NCBI GenBank assembly: GCA_051453625.1
Contig: JBOZIK010000001.1
Span: 77,531,741 to 77,587,595, forward strand
Length of the DNA: 55,855 nucleotides
Direction: 5' to 3'
Origin: Welwitschia mirabilis
Lineage: Eukaryota > Gnetophyta > Gnetopsida > Welwitschiales
Both the position numbers and the translations under genes were made by a program. Below the pieces are notes generated by a model, which made no database searches, was not told the DNA's origin, and saw only the letters and a list, made by a program, of their open reading frames with translations. Positions 1 to 11,008 of this stretch are shown in pieces (within the stretch, counting starts at the first letter, position 1; every line of letters begins with the position of its first letter).

Positions 1-1078
1 AATGAAAAATGAATGAAGATGCAATGCAAGTGAATGGAAATGAGATGAGATTTTATTTAGATCCCAATCCTTCTGTCACAAGGACTAGCTTTCAGCCTTT
101 CTATCATAAATACTATCAAGTAGAACATGAAATGCAATATGAAAATGCAATGCAAAACCTACTGCTAACCAAGATCAACCTTAACAAAGGTTGTCCTTAT
201 GATCTAAATAAATCATATCTTGTTACTAACTAAGACGAACTTAAACCATAACGGACATTTCCAGAATTAAAATGAAAAGAGTATTTGTATTAATCAAAAG
301 ACCATTACATCCACTTACAATAGAATAATAGCTTTTCAATAGAAAAAACACAGCCTAACACTAAGGAAACCCCTTTTTGTAGTTATGGAATGGACCTCCT
401 ACCTTCAAGCTTCCGTCACAAGCATATCAAGTACAAAAGATGGTTGGAAGTGAAGAAGGGAAGGGGTATTTATAGTTTTTACAATGAATCATAATCTTAG
501 ACGTCCATTAAGAAAATCCTAGTCACCCACATGAGTCGCTTGATCCCATTTACAATAGTATTTATTGCGGATGTGTAAAATCAGCTGTCGTCCTGTTAGT
601 CATCCACACGACAGTGGGGACGACGCCACCTTCTTGCCTTGGGTTATGTGCCCATGTGATACCATTAGCTCTATGGGTTACCTGTGCATGTTACTGAGGC
701 TATCGTCCTGTATGTTGTCTAGACGACATAGGGGATAACACCTTGGACTATGTGTCCATGTNNNNNNNNNNNNNNNNNNNNNNNNNNNNNNNNNNNNNNN
801 NNNNNNNNNNNNNNNNNNNNNNNNNNNNNNNNNNNNNNNNNNNNNNNNNNNNNNNNNNNNNNNNNNNNNNNNNNNNNNNNNNNNNNNNNNNNNNNNNNNN
901 NNNNNNNNNNNNNNNNNNNNNNNNNNNNNNNNNNNNNNNNNNNNNNNNNNNNNNNNNNNNNNNNNNNNNNNNNNNNNNNTTCACCTTTAGTCCTCCTTCA
1001 TTATGCTAAGTATCAGATCATGCCTGAAATGCCTCCAATTATGCCAAGAATTACATATTTTTATGATTATCTTATTGT
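1..1078 (-). repeat. LTR of the G1 gypsy family (third copy, 'LTR Z'), partial
   Basis: This stretch matches the two G1 LTRs (7598-8691 and 19957-21058) in the same order and orientation. The shared block around 'ccttaacaaaggttg' lies at 174-193, the 'aacactaagga' block at about 357, and two GTCGTC/GACGAC modules at 585-630 and 702-741. After the gap at 762-979, 980 to about 1078 resembles the last part of the LTR more weakly. The left end lies outside the window. It keeps many CpG dinucleotides (for example cgtcctg, gacgacgcc) that are TG or CA in both G1 LTRs, so it is a less decayed, probably younger copy. The right boundary is approximate, and no target duplication could be read. A small open frame at 9-233 is not recognised and is probably chance. 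Confidence 0.7.
585..741. repeat. Two GTCGTC/GACGAC palindromic modules, CpG-rich form
   Basis: Module 1 (585-630) reads GTCGTCC, then GTCATCC, then ACGACAG, then GGGGACGACGCCACC. Module 2 (702-741) contains GTTGTCTAGACGAC at 714-727, one substitution from the perfect 14-bp palindrome GTCGTCTAGACGAC, followed by ATAGGGGATAACACC. The same two modules sit at the same relative places in the other two LTRs of the family, with almost every CpG changed to TG or CA. Role unknown; an LTR enhancer or a hairpin in the transcript are possibilities. Confidence 0.65.
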
Positions 1079-1288
1079 CTCTCCATAATCAGTAGAATTG
1101 CATCTAAACCTGTATAAATGTTTTGCAAAAGTACTTCAAATACATCATCAAATTCGTACAAATTGGCATCACAACACACATCCTCATCTTCCAATAGGCA
1201 TAATTGGTTCCATCAAAGAGTGAAGGTCTAACGTATAAGATCTCTTCCATAGTTTACTCAAGAAAGTTACTCCTTATTATGAGTATCT
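1079..1288 (-). pseudogene. Sirevirus-like gag N-terminus of element R0 (decayed)
   Basis: Reading leftwards from the primer-binding site, the minus strand gives the typical start of Ty1/copia gag: a methionine near 1242, then 'LFDGTNYAYWKMRM' at about 1180-1222. This is the conserved F-x-G-x-N-Y-x-x-W-K motif at the head of the UBN2-type gag domain. The same start, with the same leader 'gatactcat...', follows the primer-binding sites of R1 (21900-21810), R2 (29885-29810) and F1 (34830-34925). Downstream the frame is lost near 1080, where the gypsy LTR Z begins, so R0's gag was interrupted by insertion or truncated there. Confidence 0.7.
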
Positions 1289-1300
1289 ACCTTAATACCA
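1289..1300 (-). other. Primer-binding site of R0 (initiator tRNA-Met type)
   Basis: The minus strand reads TGGTATTAAGGT, matching the initiator tRNA-Met primer-binding site TGGTATCAGAGC with a few substitutions. It directly follows the end of LTR a and precedes the R0 gag leader, which fixes the orientation and shows that LTR a also acted as a 5' LTR. Confidence 0.7.
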
Positions 1301-1302
1301 CT

Positions 1303-1996
1303 TGAAGATCATTACACTTAGAGAAAAAGGATGAATGAGTTCTATCAAAAATAAATTTCACCAAAAAATTTGAAAACTATATAATGCATACCTTACCAAG
1401 ATAACATGGTTCTCCAACCTAGGTACATTCACACATAGAGATTTACTTCCTCTTATACCTTTGAATATTTTTAATATATCAAAATAGTGGTATTAGAACA
1501 TTACCAATCTTACATATAATATGAGATTCTCTTCGCAAGATAGCACTCTCTTTTCTTCAAGGATAACTAATAATATAATATTAAAATGTACTCATAATCA
1601 CTTATAAAAACACATCTATATAAGTATTTCTTTATAATATGGAATCGTAAAAAGAGATCCTTAGGTTTGATAATGAGAAATAAACTATACAAGAGTAGTT
1701 AAGAATATAATAGTCTAACATTTTAGTTTTAATAAATAATGATAACAAAACATAACAATAAGTTTGAATGATGTGCCTTTGATGAAGAGCTTGAGTTCCC
1801 TCTTGTTGTCATCACCATAAGTGCCAAAGAATGATGCAATATTATAGGATCCAATGAATAAAATATGTAGTTACTTGAAAGTTTCTTATAAATGATAGCT
1901 TGATTCTTCATGAGTAGATCCAATTACTTATGCATTCATGCATTTTTTATTATGTGTTATAGATGCATAAGATCTATTTATTACATCATGTCTTTA
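1303..1996 (-). repeat. LTR a, distal (R-U5 side) part, split by R1
   Basis: This is homologous to the first 780 bases of the R2 5' LTR (29927-30706): the same order of 'accttaccaagataacatgg', 'cacacatagag', 'tcactctcttttct' type blocks and 'cattcatgcattttttattatgtg'. It stops abruptly at 1996, and the missing continuation ('tatctttggataag...') is found at 23509. R1 with its nested G1 lies between. LTR a is followed on the left by a primer-binding site (1289-1300) and preceded on the right by a polypurine tract (23779-23790), so it is one LTR shared by R2 and R0. Confidence 0.8.
1992..1996. other. Target-site duplication of R1, left copy (CTTTA)
   Basis: CTTTA here and at 23504-23508 flank R1 exactly at the LTR ends TGAGG... 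and ...ACTAATA. Joining the two flanks restores an uninterrupted LTR a, which supports the boundary independently of the 5-bp match. Confidence 0.8.
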
Positions 1997-3562
1997 TGAG
2001 GATCATTAAACTTAGAGGTAAGCAGTGAATGAGTTTCATTAAATAAAAATTTAAATTAATAAGAAAATAATAAAAAAGTTATAATAATAAGACACCTTAC
2101 CAAGATAATATGGTTTTCCAACTTGGATATGTCCACACATAGAGGATAGATTCTACTTACACCTTTAGATATTCTTAACTTGCAAAAAAATACTGGCTTT
2201 CTAGCATACCACCAACCTTCTCACAAGTAAGAGTTTTTTTGTAACATATCACTTACTCCCTCATAAGGAAATAGTAGTTTTCACATATGCACCACAAACC
2301 TTACAATAGTAAGAATCTTCTCACAAGGCAGCAATCTCTCCCCCATAATGAAATGGTGGTTTTCATAGGTGTATCATGAACCTTGTAATAGTAAGAATCT
2401 CCTTGCAGGATAATACTCTCTCTCTCTCTTCCCTATAAGGGAGTAATGATTTTTTTATCTCATCAATAATCTTACAACAAATAAGTACTCATAGGAACAA
2501 CCTCACATACACACTCATACAAGGGTCACCTTATAATAAGTTTTATAATCAAGAATGGACTTATAATAATATTCAATAATGAGATAGTTAAATAAAGTAA
2601 GTACCCCAAATACAATAACAATAAGCCTAAAGTTATAGCCTTGAAGAAGACTTAAGTTCTTATTATTGTTTTTGTTATCTTGAGTACAAATAAATGATGT
2701 AGCAATGTAAGGTCCAAGAGTGAATGATGAATACAATTCAAGCTCCTTCCAAATGATGCCTTTGATTCTTCAAGAGAAGTTCATTTTAGTTGTGCATTCT
2801 TTGGTCTATATTTTTATTTCATTAATGAAGTATTAAAATTTCTATCAAATTATTTATGATGTCAAGCCTTTATATGGTCAAAGAAGATCTAGTTATTTAA
2901 GCTTAAAATATAGTGATTTAACTTTATAACTATTGTGCAATGAATAGAAAACATCTAGGCATTAGATGCATATCTTTGATTTTTTATTGATATGAACTTT
3001 GATCAAAGATGTCTTCATATTTATAGATATCTTCTAGTAGTTACACATTTTTACCTTGTAGAGACCTTTAGTAAACGTACCCAAATTTTAATGAAATTTA
3101 GTTTGTAGCATCTTTGGACCTTTGTAATTATAAATTTATGATGTACAAGTTGATAACTCACCTAACATGTAAGATATTAGTAAAAAACTAAATTTACTAG
3201 ATTACCTTTATCAGCTTAGTATAGACATCTTTGAATATGTAGATGTCTTCATATTTATTAGATCAACTTTTACTATAGTCATCTTTGAAGAGATAGTTGT
3301 TTTAAACCTATAAGATAAATTCTAGTACATTTAATATTTCTTTAATTTCTTAGATGTCTTCACCTAAGATATCTTTAATTTTCCAGATGTCTTCAAATAA
3401 CTAATTTTACTTTTCAATAATTGAACCTTTTCAGAGATCGTTTCTTGAGGTTTCAACATTGTCTTATGCTTAAGATGATCTAAATTTTCTTTGCATTTAT
3501 CATTTTACATAAAGACATGGAATATTTAATAGGTGAAATCATCAAAACTAGATTTAGCAATA
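1997..3562 (-). repeat. R1 3' LTR
   Basis: It is collinear with 21948-23503 over its whole length, and partly with LTR a, the R2 5' LTR and the F1 5' LTR. The left end is TGAGGATCATT and the right end is ...AGCAATA (ancestral ...CA). The U3 half carries the octamers AGATGTCT or AGACATCT at 3007, 3223, 3241, 3352 and 3385. A CT-rich run lies at 2406-2428. No gene is present. Confidence 0.85.
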
Positions 3563-3577
3563 ATATCCTCTTTGGTC
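3563..3577 (-). other. R1 polypurine tract
   Basis: The minus strand reads gaccaaagaggatat immediately before the LTR start TATTG..., the position and composition of a plus-strand primer. The equivalent site of R2 is at 23779-23790. Confidence 0.65.
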
Positions 3578-4990
3578 ATGATGTTTAAAACTTGGAAAAC
3601 CTCATTAGTGCAATCTTACAATTATTTCAATGAAATGTACATAATCAAATTTTGCAAAGATATTGAAAAAATGATATTAATCACTTAAATAATAGATAAA
3701 ATCACATAGATATACCACTTAAAAAAATAGATTAATACATATTAATATACCACTTGGGTGATTAATTAAAGGCAAAAAGATAATTGATAAATCATGATAT
3801 TATTCATTCAAATAAAAATGTAGAATATAGGACATAAAAATATTTGCTAATTAAACAAGATATGCTAATGGTGATGCCCAATGTATCAGAGAATATAATT
3901 GAAATTTATGTGTTCACAATACATCATAAAGAATGTGCTCATTAATAAGTATGTGATAACAAACAACAATGATATTAGTATGTGCTAAAAACATTAATAG
4001 AAATGATTAATAATAATGATAACACTCCTAGATTTAATCTCATAATGAAGAACTCCAAGCCTAATAGAGTATCCTTAATATGAAAGCTATAATACCAATT
4101 GAAATCCATTAATCTATCACTAATTTGTCAATGCTTCTCCCCCTTCTTGGATAGTTAAGAAAAATCCTCTAATCATTAAGAGTAGATTCACTATATAATC
4201 TTTGCCTTGTACTTATTTTTTATTGTTATCACTGTTAAAAAATGTTGGAGCTTGGGTGGATGTAGAATGAGGAATATGTAGGAGGTGAAGTATGTTATTC
4301 CTAGAAGGGCATTAAGATGTCTCTCTTGGGCCCTCAAAGTCCTATCTTCTCATACCTTTAAATGGTTAAGAAGTAATAGACATCCTAAAGAAACTAATGG
4401 TGGTACCTAGATGAACTCTATATTAGATGGTAGTGGTAATGATGAACAAACTAGAGGTGGAGAAGGTAGGGTAAGACTGATTAGATTATGAAGCATGGTA
4501 AAGGCGGTTGAGTAAGGTGGGGAATAGGAATCTTACAACATGAATGATGAAGGATAAGTTGTAGTACACCTGAACTCTTGGATTCTATCTTCTACTATGA
4601 TTGCCTCTATTACAAAAGACTTAAAGCCTATTTCTTCTTATGTACTTCTACCTTTATGGAAGCTTAGTACTTCCTTTAAGCCTGTGTCTCATCTCTTGAT
4701 GACTCCTTTATATATTTGTAGTTAGCTACCCTATCATAGTTATAACTTATTCCATGTAAAGCTAAAGGTCCTACTTTCTCTTCTTCTTCTAACTCTTCTT
4801 TTAAATATAATTACATGGGAGTCCTTATAGATTTTATAACTCTCTATTAGTACCTCACCTTCGCTTACTGGAAACCTGTGTTTTTTTAGACTCAATAAAT
4901 TTCTTTTAATTTTGTCAACAATTTTTTCAAATAACTTTAGTTCCATTTTTACTGATGAATAGGTGTGAGTAGTAGTAGGAAACTATCTTT
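3578..4990 (-). other. R1 3' non-coding region
   Basis: About 1.4 kb between the third ORF and the polypurine tract, collinear with the R2 region 23791-25000 (shared blocks: 'cacttgggtg/ccacatgaa', 'cttctccc..cttcttggatag'). One AGATGTCT lies at 4315-4322. A 68-codon minus-strand frame (4740-4946) of Lys/Arg-rich sequence may be the tail of the third ORF, but I could not match it to F1. Nothing else is recognised. Confidence 0.5.
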
Positions 4991-5900
4991 AAATCTATAA
5001 ATGGCTCCTGCTTATGCCCTCATTTGGTGGCATTGATACTCTCTGCTTTTTATTAAACTCTACTAATGACTTTCTTTGGTAAATAATATTAACTTGAGGG
5101 ATTAGAATATCTATAGTACTACTAGAAAATCTTTTAAGATAAGGGTAACTAAATGTCTAACCCTTATGAAAAAGTGATAGAATATCTATAAATAGAATAA
5201 AACTCAAATCTATCTTTAATCTAGTGAGCAAACAATATATAACAAATATCTGCGTAGGTGTACAATAGCTATAAGTACGTCTTCTAAACAAAATATTGTA
5301 AAACATGATTAAGCTAAGAATAGAGGCATATAAAGTAATTTCATTATGCTCAATGTTTTTAATAAAGTTTATTCTAGTGTACCCAAATAAAACACTACTC
5401 ATACTATGGTAAGAGACATTACTAACTCTAGAACTAAACATTTTCTTAAAAGAATATGTATCAATATAAAGAACATCTATATCAACTATGCTAAGCAAGG
5501 AATTAACAAAACTAAGAACAATGTACTACAAAGAGGTACCTCTAACTTGAGTTTAAAAGGCATTTGTACTATTATCAATTTCATAAATATTGGCATAGAA
5601 TTCTCTTATCACTAGATCTGGAATAGGTTGATCTATTTATATAATAATTTTCCATCCAAGCTAAGAGGTAATCCATAAGATGCTCTTTGCACTTTTTTGA
5701 AAACTAAGCATTTTTTTACAATAATTAAATTTTTGAATCATGTTTGAAATATTTTAATAGTTTTCTTATGATATTGTAATCTTTATTGTTTTAAGGCTTT
5801 TTGTTTATCTCTTAAAGTACTAGCTATCTTTCTTCTAGTTATTTTTACAAGACAAAGAGAAAATCTAACCAAAAATTAACTAAAATGTAGGAAACTATGA
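4991..5900 (-). pseudogene. Third ORF of R1, between pol and the 3' LTR (decayed)
   Basis: The minus strand encodes a decayed protein in the position of the env-like or extra ORF of Sireviruses. The motif REFYANIYEIDN lies near 5573-5612. An intact 113-codon stretch (5498-5157) includes TLYASILSLIMFYNILFRRR and YCLLTRLKIDLSFILF. The same order occurs in F1 (51510-51930) and, more damaged, in R2 (25560-25340), so this is a genuine conserved coding sequence of the family. The pattern (E-F-Y-x-N... followed by a Leu/Ile-rich segment with an Arg-Arg pair and a YCLL core) resembles the domain often labelled putative plant transposon protein. That label is from memory and not searched. Function unknown. 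Confidence 0.6.
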
Positions 5901-5952
5901 AAAAATTATGCACTTATTTAAGGAAAAAAAACCCTCTTCTCTCTTGTTGTTA

Positions 5953-6270
5953 AGATGTCTCAAAGATCCAAGATGTCTTTCCAAATAAATTCAAGAAAAT
6001 AAAACCTAAGAAATCTTATGAGAGAGATACCTATTGAGTGGGGGCTTGAAAATGAGATTTGGTAATCCTTTTTGTGAAAAAATAAAAAGGGTTAAAATCC
6101 TAGGTTTTTAGCATATTTTATTTTTTTACATAAGTATAGTCAATATATCTACAATTAGAAGACATCTACATAAAAGGTAGACCTCTGCAAAAGTCAAGAT
6201 ATTTGCTTTTAAAACATCTACAAGTTTTAAGACATCTTTACTAGAGACATCTACAAAACTACAGATGTCT
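5953..6270. repeat. Cluster of AGATGTCT / AGACATCT octamers (R1)
   Basis: Seven exact octamers in 318 bases: AGATGTCT at 5953, 5971 and 6263; AGACATCT at 6160, 6230 and 6245; plus near matches such as 'aaacatctacaa'. The equivalent cluster in R2 is at 26303-26541. It lies between the pol remnant and the third ORF and could be a leader or promoter for that ORF. Role unknown. Confidence 0.7.
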
Positions 6271-6429
6271 ACAATAAAAGTTTCAAAAACATCAAAAAAC
6301 TTTATAACTAATGTAATCATAATGATAACACTATGAAAATATAAATACTAATACATAATTTAACTTTAACTATATTTAACTAATAATGTCAACTCATAAT
6401 ATAATTACAATGTGAGTTGAGAATTTCAG

Positions 6430-6700
6430 AGATATTACATGTTTACTTACTTGATTGGAAAAGGCTCAATCCTTAAGTCTCTACATTAACTAACATAACT
6501 TTCAATGCCTTGAGATTTTGGAACCATATTGTTAAGTAGATCAATGGTATCTTATATCATTATCCCTTTATTGTACTTTTTGAACTATATTGAGTCTTTG
6601 TTTCAATGCTAATGCTTTGCTTCTCTTGTTTTACTTAACAAACATTTGATTTCATAGTTGAAAGTATCTTGCAAGGTAGTTTGTTCTTGGAGTACTGGTT
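6430..6700 (-). pseudogene. R1 integrase N-terminal remnant
   Basis: The minus strand has a short stretch resembling the GAG-pre-integrase region of Ty1/copia (an IKCLLSKTREAKH-like segment near 6600-6640). It matches R2 at about 27700-27800 (GIKCLLSTIGKIKL-like). The rest of integrase and all of reverse transcriptase and RNase H are absent before the octamer cluster begins, which implies a deletion of about 2-3 kb. Confidence 0.45.
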
Positions 6701-7597
6701 TTCCTTTTAGTATCTAAACTTTTCTTCATTTATCTTACATAAAATGATATACCATTCTACTATGCCTCTTGGCACTATTAGTAAAATACCTATCTTTAAA
6801 TTTTAATAGACATATATGTTAATAATGACCTCTATTATGATAATAATAGTAAATGATATTATTTGTACATGCTAAGTGTTTATATCTTAGCTCATAATTC
6901 CTATCTATATAGGTAGCTGAAGTGCTAGTTAAGGCTTCTTTGTATTTCAAGTCACTCTTATCATTTGAATTTATACATTACCTAAGCATTATATTCAAAG
7001 TATCTTTTCCTTTGGGTAAATTTTTCATTAATTCTTTTTGAATATAATAGATCCTATCTTACATGCTTCAAATCACATGTTAGTCTATTAACCTATACTT
7101 TAAGAGTTGATATTTTACAAGATAAATTTAGTACAAGCATTATTTTCTTTTCCATAGGATTCTCTACAAGTATGCAGTAACTTTTTTATTTTATTACATA
7201 ATTTTTGCAATTTAATAAAATCTTTAGAAATTAGAATGTACCTTTCTTGAATACTCATACCTATATCATCTTCACTATTTGAATTATACTCTTCTTTTAT
7301 CTCATCATCTTCTTCTTGAAAATGTGCAATAGCCATGAAGAAAGGATGAGCTTTATCATCATTAGATGTTTCTTCTTCTATTGCTTCTTCATCTTCATTC
7401 CATATTGTAAAGAATGATCTCTTCTTCTTTAGCTCTTTTTTTATTCTTTATCTTGCATTTTATGAGCACTAGGATATTACGAGGCTATATGTCCTCATCC
7501 TTTACACACTCAACATTTTACTTTTGAAATATTAGGAAAAGAAGTATCATTAGAAGACTTTCCTTTAAAATTATCTTTGGTTAGAAAACTAGATGAT
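6701..7597 (-). pseudogene. R1 gag C-terminal part (right of the G1 insertion in gene order)
   Basis: Continuing from the gag fragment at 21064, the minus strand shows a basic/serine linker, then a CCHC zinc knuckle remnant (about 7460-7515: KVKC-x-VCKG-x-GHIAS-x-YPS, with the second Cys of the pair intact and the last Cys now Tyr). Next comes an acidic segment and coil (7336-7115, open for 73 codons, with DDEIKEEYNSNSEDDIG and a Lys/Leu-rich helix). A second CCHC-like remnant follows near 6790-6840 (YYHNRGHY-x-HIC). Two knuckles flanking an acidic coil are typical of Sirevirus gag. R2 has the same acidic coil at about 28780-28600. Confidence 0.7.
7593..7597. other. Target-site duplication of G1, left copy (ATGAT)
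   Basis: ATGAT here and at 21059-21063 flank G1. Removing G1 and one copy rejoins the R1 gag frame: ...TRREDIRK from 21064 upwards continues with SSSFLTKDN from 7597 downwards. Confidence 0.8.
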
Positions 7598-8691
7598 TAT
7601 TGCAATGCATATTTATAAAACATTACATTCTTAGTTTAGTTAAGTTCTATTAATCACAAATATAATGTATAAATACAACACACTAATATAGAAGGAAGTG
7701 ACTTGAATGTCATAATCTATCAAATGCTAAAGTAAGAACAAGAGAGTTAATTTTCATAAGAAAAAGTACTTGTACTCTAACTATCGAAATAACTTATATT
7801 GCATAAAAGTAAAATGTAACACACTTGTGCAAAGCTAATATATGAAAAGAAAATAATAATACACCTAATCTAAACTAACCATGCACAACCTTGATAAAGG
7901 TTGTTCTCATAACCTATATCATAAAATAAACTATCACTAAATTAGAAGCAACATAAGCTATAAGGGTGAGGAATAAACATGCATTGAAATCATAACAGAA
8001 GTATTTTTGTATTAGAACTACATTCATGTTATAAAGTAGCTACATCTCAATGGAGAAAATGCTGCCTAAATAAAATGTTTCTCTACAACTACAAAGATGA
8101 ATCTTTGGCCCTTTAATCTTCTATCATGAGAATTTTAAGTGCAAATAAATACAAGTAGAATTCAAGGATGAGACCATTATTTATTAACACATAAGCACAC
8201 AATAAGACAGATAGACATGTGTGAGTAAAACTATAACAACCACACTAAGAGAAACAGATAGGCAGTTGGTAGAAATTAGATGAGTGTTTAGTGTAGACAT
8301 TACAATAGTATCATTCATCTAGTCATCTGGATGATAAAGGAGATGATGCCACCTCATAAATAATCTACATCAACTACCAGATTGATTACAGTCAGCATCT
8401 TATTGGTAAGAATTCTCTATCATTCATACAGTTCCCTAGATGATGAGGTGAATGATAATCTTTTACAAATTTTCCATCAGTACATTAGCCTTAATGTTTT
8501 GTGGAAAGTTGTCTTAAAAATTTAAAGTATTGAAAATTGCTCAAAATGATGTAAATCATTATAGAGATTGCATGTTTCCATCTCTTTCATCTCAGCTCTC
8601 CATTATCATAGAAATCAATCATTTACTTATTTATTAACTTATAAAACTATTTAAAATATCCTATTAGAATAAATAAGTTGGCATTATAATA
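7598..8691 (-). repeat. G1 3' LTR
   Basis: It starts TATTGCAATGC and ends ...CATTATAATA. It is collinear with 19957-21058 and with LTR Z (1 to about 1078). Palindromic modules lie at 8311-8355 (CATCTAGTCATCTGGATGAT followed by AAAGGAGATGATGCCACC) and 8416-8458. It is bounded on the right by the polypurine tract, which identifies it as the 3' LTR of a minus-strand element. Confidence 0.85.
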
Positions 8692-8706
8692 TAGCCCCTC
8701 ACTTAG
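8692..8706 (-). other. G1 polypurine tract
   Basis: The minus strand reads 'gtgaggggcta' directly before the LTR start, which is the expected composition and place. Confidence 0.6.
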
Positions 8707-8929
8707 CCTTGCAAATCCCTAATAAAACTAGATGGTAAACCATGTTTGTAATAAAACTAGATGGTAAACCATGTTTGTAAGCTAACTTATTAGATAATAA
8801 AACAACTAGGATACTTAAGCAAATTATCTCAAGAAGATTTTTAGAAATTACAAAGATATAAACTGGATCATAAAAAATTAGAAAAACTAAACATTTTAGC
8901 TACTGAAACTTAGCTGATCAGTTATCTAG

Positions 8930-8961
8930 ATCGTCATCCAGATGACAGAGGGGACAATAGG
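8930..8961. repeat. Internal palindromic module of G1 (3' side, copy 1)
   Basis: ATCGTCATCCAGATGACAGA followed by GGGGACAATAG. It is the same module as in the LTRs, outside any LTR and just inside the 3' end of the element. Confidence 0.6.
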
Positions 8962-10891
8962 CTCAAAAAAGGTTTTTAAAATTAAGAAGCTATGATAGAA
9001 TTTTTATTTTTATAGATAATCAGTAAATGTAATAAAACAACCACCTCAGGAATATCCATTGTCATACTCTGTTGAATGAAAATGACATGCTGGTTCATGT
9101 CAACAATCTGATCCTCAAAGTGCTGGATTATTCTCTTAATAGCCAGGATCCTCTACTCTAATATTTACTATCTCTGATTAATAGCCTAGATCCTTAGATC
9201 AAATGACTAGATACCTCTATTAATGAAACCTCTAATGATCTTATTGGTCTTAGCCAGGAAGACCTAAATCTACTCAAGTAAAGCTCCAACTATAGGTCTC
9301 TGTACTTAAGGTTTCTTTAACTCTCTTGAAACTTGTATACTCATGTTCTATAGATAGGTAGCTTAATTCTGTATGTGTAATAAGCACTACTCGCCCATGG
9401 GATCTAGTATCCCAAATAATCTAAAAAGTGTTAAGAGGAGGCATGCATAATCAAGTGTCTGAAGTTGTCGTTCCTTGATCATAAATTTGAGTTTCCTCTA
9501 GATAAAACTAGGAAAATCTATTTACTCCCCGTATCTAAATGTTGCTAATATTTACAAGTGTACTATTATAGCATGACTATCATGAACAGATGGGCTAATG
9601 TTATGGATCAGTCCTCTATGCAAGACCCTATATGGAAGGGTTATATTAACTCCTCATCGATCAGTGGTAAAAAATAAGCTTATATATCCAAAATAGCATC
9701 ATATACTTATGCTCCTCAATCCCACTAGCCAAGTGTATATGCATGCTTCCAAGCTCACTAAGATCTATAATGACTATAATATGGAATGAAAGAATTGCTA
9801 TCTTATAATCTTATATGTATGTGACAATCATGTCATATAGTTGATCATGAGTATCAAGTTACCTCTCAATATGCATGATATCATAAAATTCCCTTGTCTC
9901 TGAAATACAATTTGACTCACATGTATCTATAATCTATTTAAGATATAAATCTATAAGTCTTTAGTCTACCTTTGGCTCAATATGACTCAAAAAACCATTG
10001 AAGTGTTGCTCAACATGGGTACTAACAATCTATATGGTCATAGAACAACTATGTCAAGGTGGTAGATGTGCAGGCTCTACATACTCAATCTCAAGCTCAA
10101 CTATAAGACTTGCCTCCTACTCTACTACCTCAACCTTAGCCTCAACCTATCTAGTTCTATGCATATGGGGCCTACTCAATTAAAAACATAAAAAACATCA
10201 TGCGAAAATAGAAATACATTTTAAAAACATTGCATGGATGTGTAATAACGACCCTTGAAAATTGATAAAAACTATAAAAAAATACTAAAAATATGTCTTG
10301 CCCACTCCTCTAAAAGTTGTAATGCATTTCAAATTGCCTAAATGTGAGAAGAAAAATAAGAAATATGTGAAAAATTAAAGGTTGTATTTTAAGTTGCCCC
10401 CACAAATAGTGAAAATTCAAAGTGCTTAAATAAAAAATTCTAATCTATTAGGATTATAGAAAATATCAAACTAATCAATTTTGTCTAAAAGACAACTATG
10501 TTTTAACCTATGATTTATGAGAAAATGAGTGTGAAAAATAGAAATTTTAAAACACCTCATAAAATGCACAATTACTTATAACTTAAAAAATATTCAGAGG
10601 AATTCAAATTCATAAGTCCCAAATTAAAGAGTGCAAAAAACTAAGTGATATACGTGAAAACTACACATCAAAAGGCTAAAAAATGGGAGAAAAATTGAAA
10701 ATCAAGAGGAGAGAGAAACATACCTGATTTTTGAAAATTAGTAAAATCTCATGAATCTAGACATGAAATCAGGTGTAATAAGTTCTAAAACATTGGTATA
10801 GGCCATATGGGTCATCATCTCTTAAAGGAATGGGTGAAAACGATGAAGAAACATGGAAAAATAAGGAAAAAGGGTTTGTGCTGTAGTTATA

Positions 10892-11008
10892 TCGCACTAT
10901 CATCTGGTTGTATCATTCAGATGATAACCCTAAGATGACTCTCAGAAAATCAAACTATCATCCTTCTAGTGTAGTCTGAATGACAGAGTAGATGATAAGG
11001 CATTTAAA
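10892..11008. repeat. Internal palindromic modules of G1 (3' side, copies 2 and 3)
   Basis: Two degenerate copies: 10892-10930 (ACTATCATCTGG... TCATTCAGATGATAACC) and 10954-11008 (CTATCATCCTTCTAG... GAATGACAGAGTAGATGAT). Their composition and order match the LTR modules. Confidence 0.55.

Noticed and set aside
9998-10183. Plus-strand 61-codon frame as an antisense ORF of G1 parallel to that of G2
   Set aside because: The opposite (sense) strand reads at least as well over a longer span, and the frame shows no resemblance to the G2 antisense frame; left undecided and not called as a gene.
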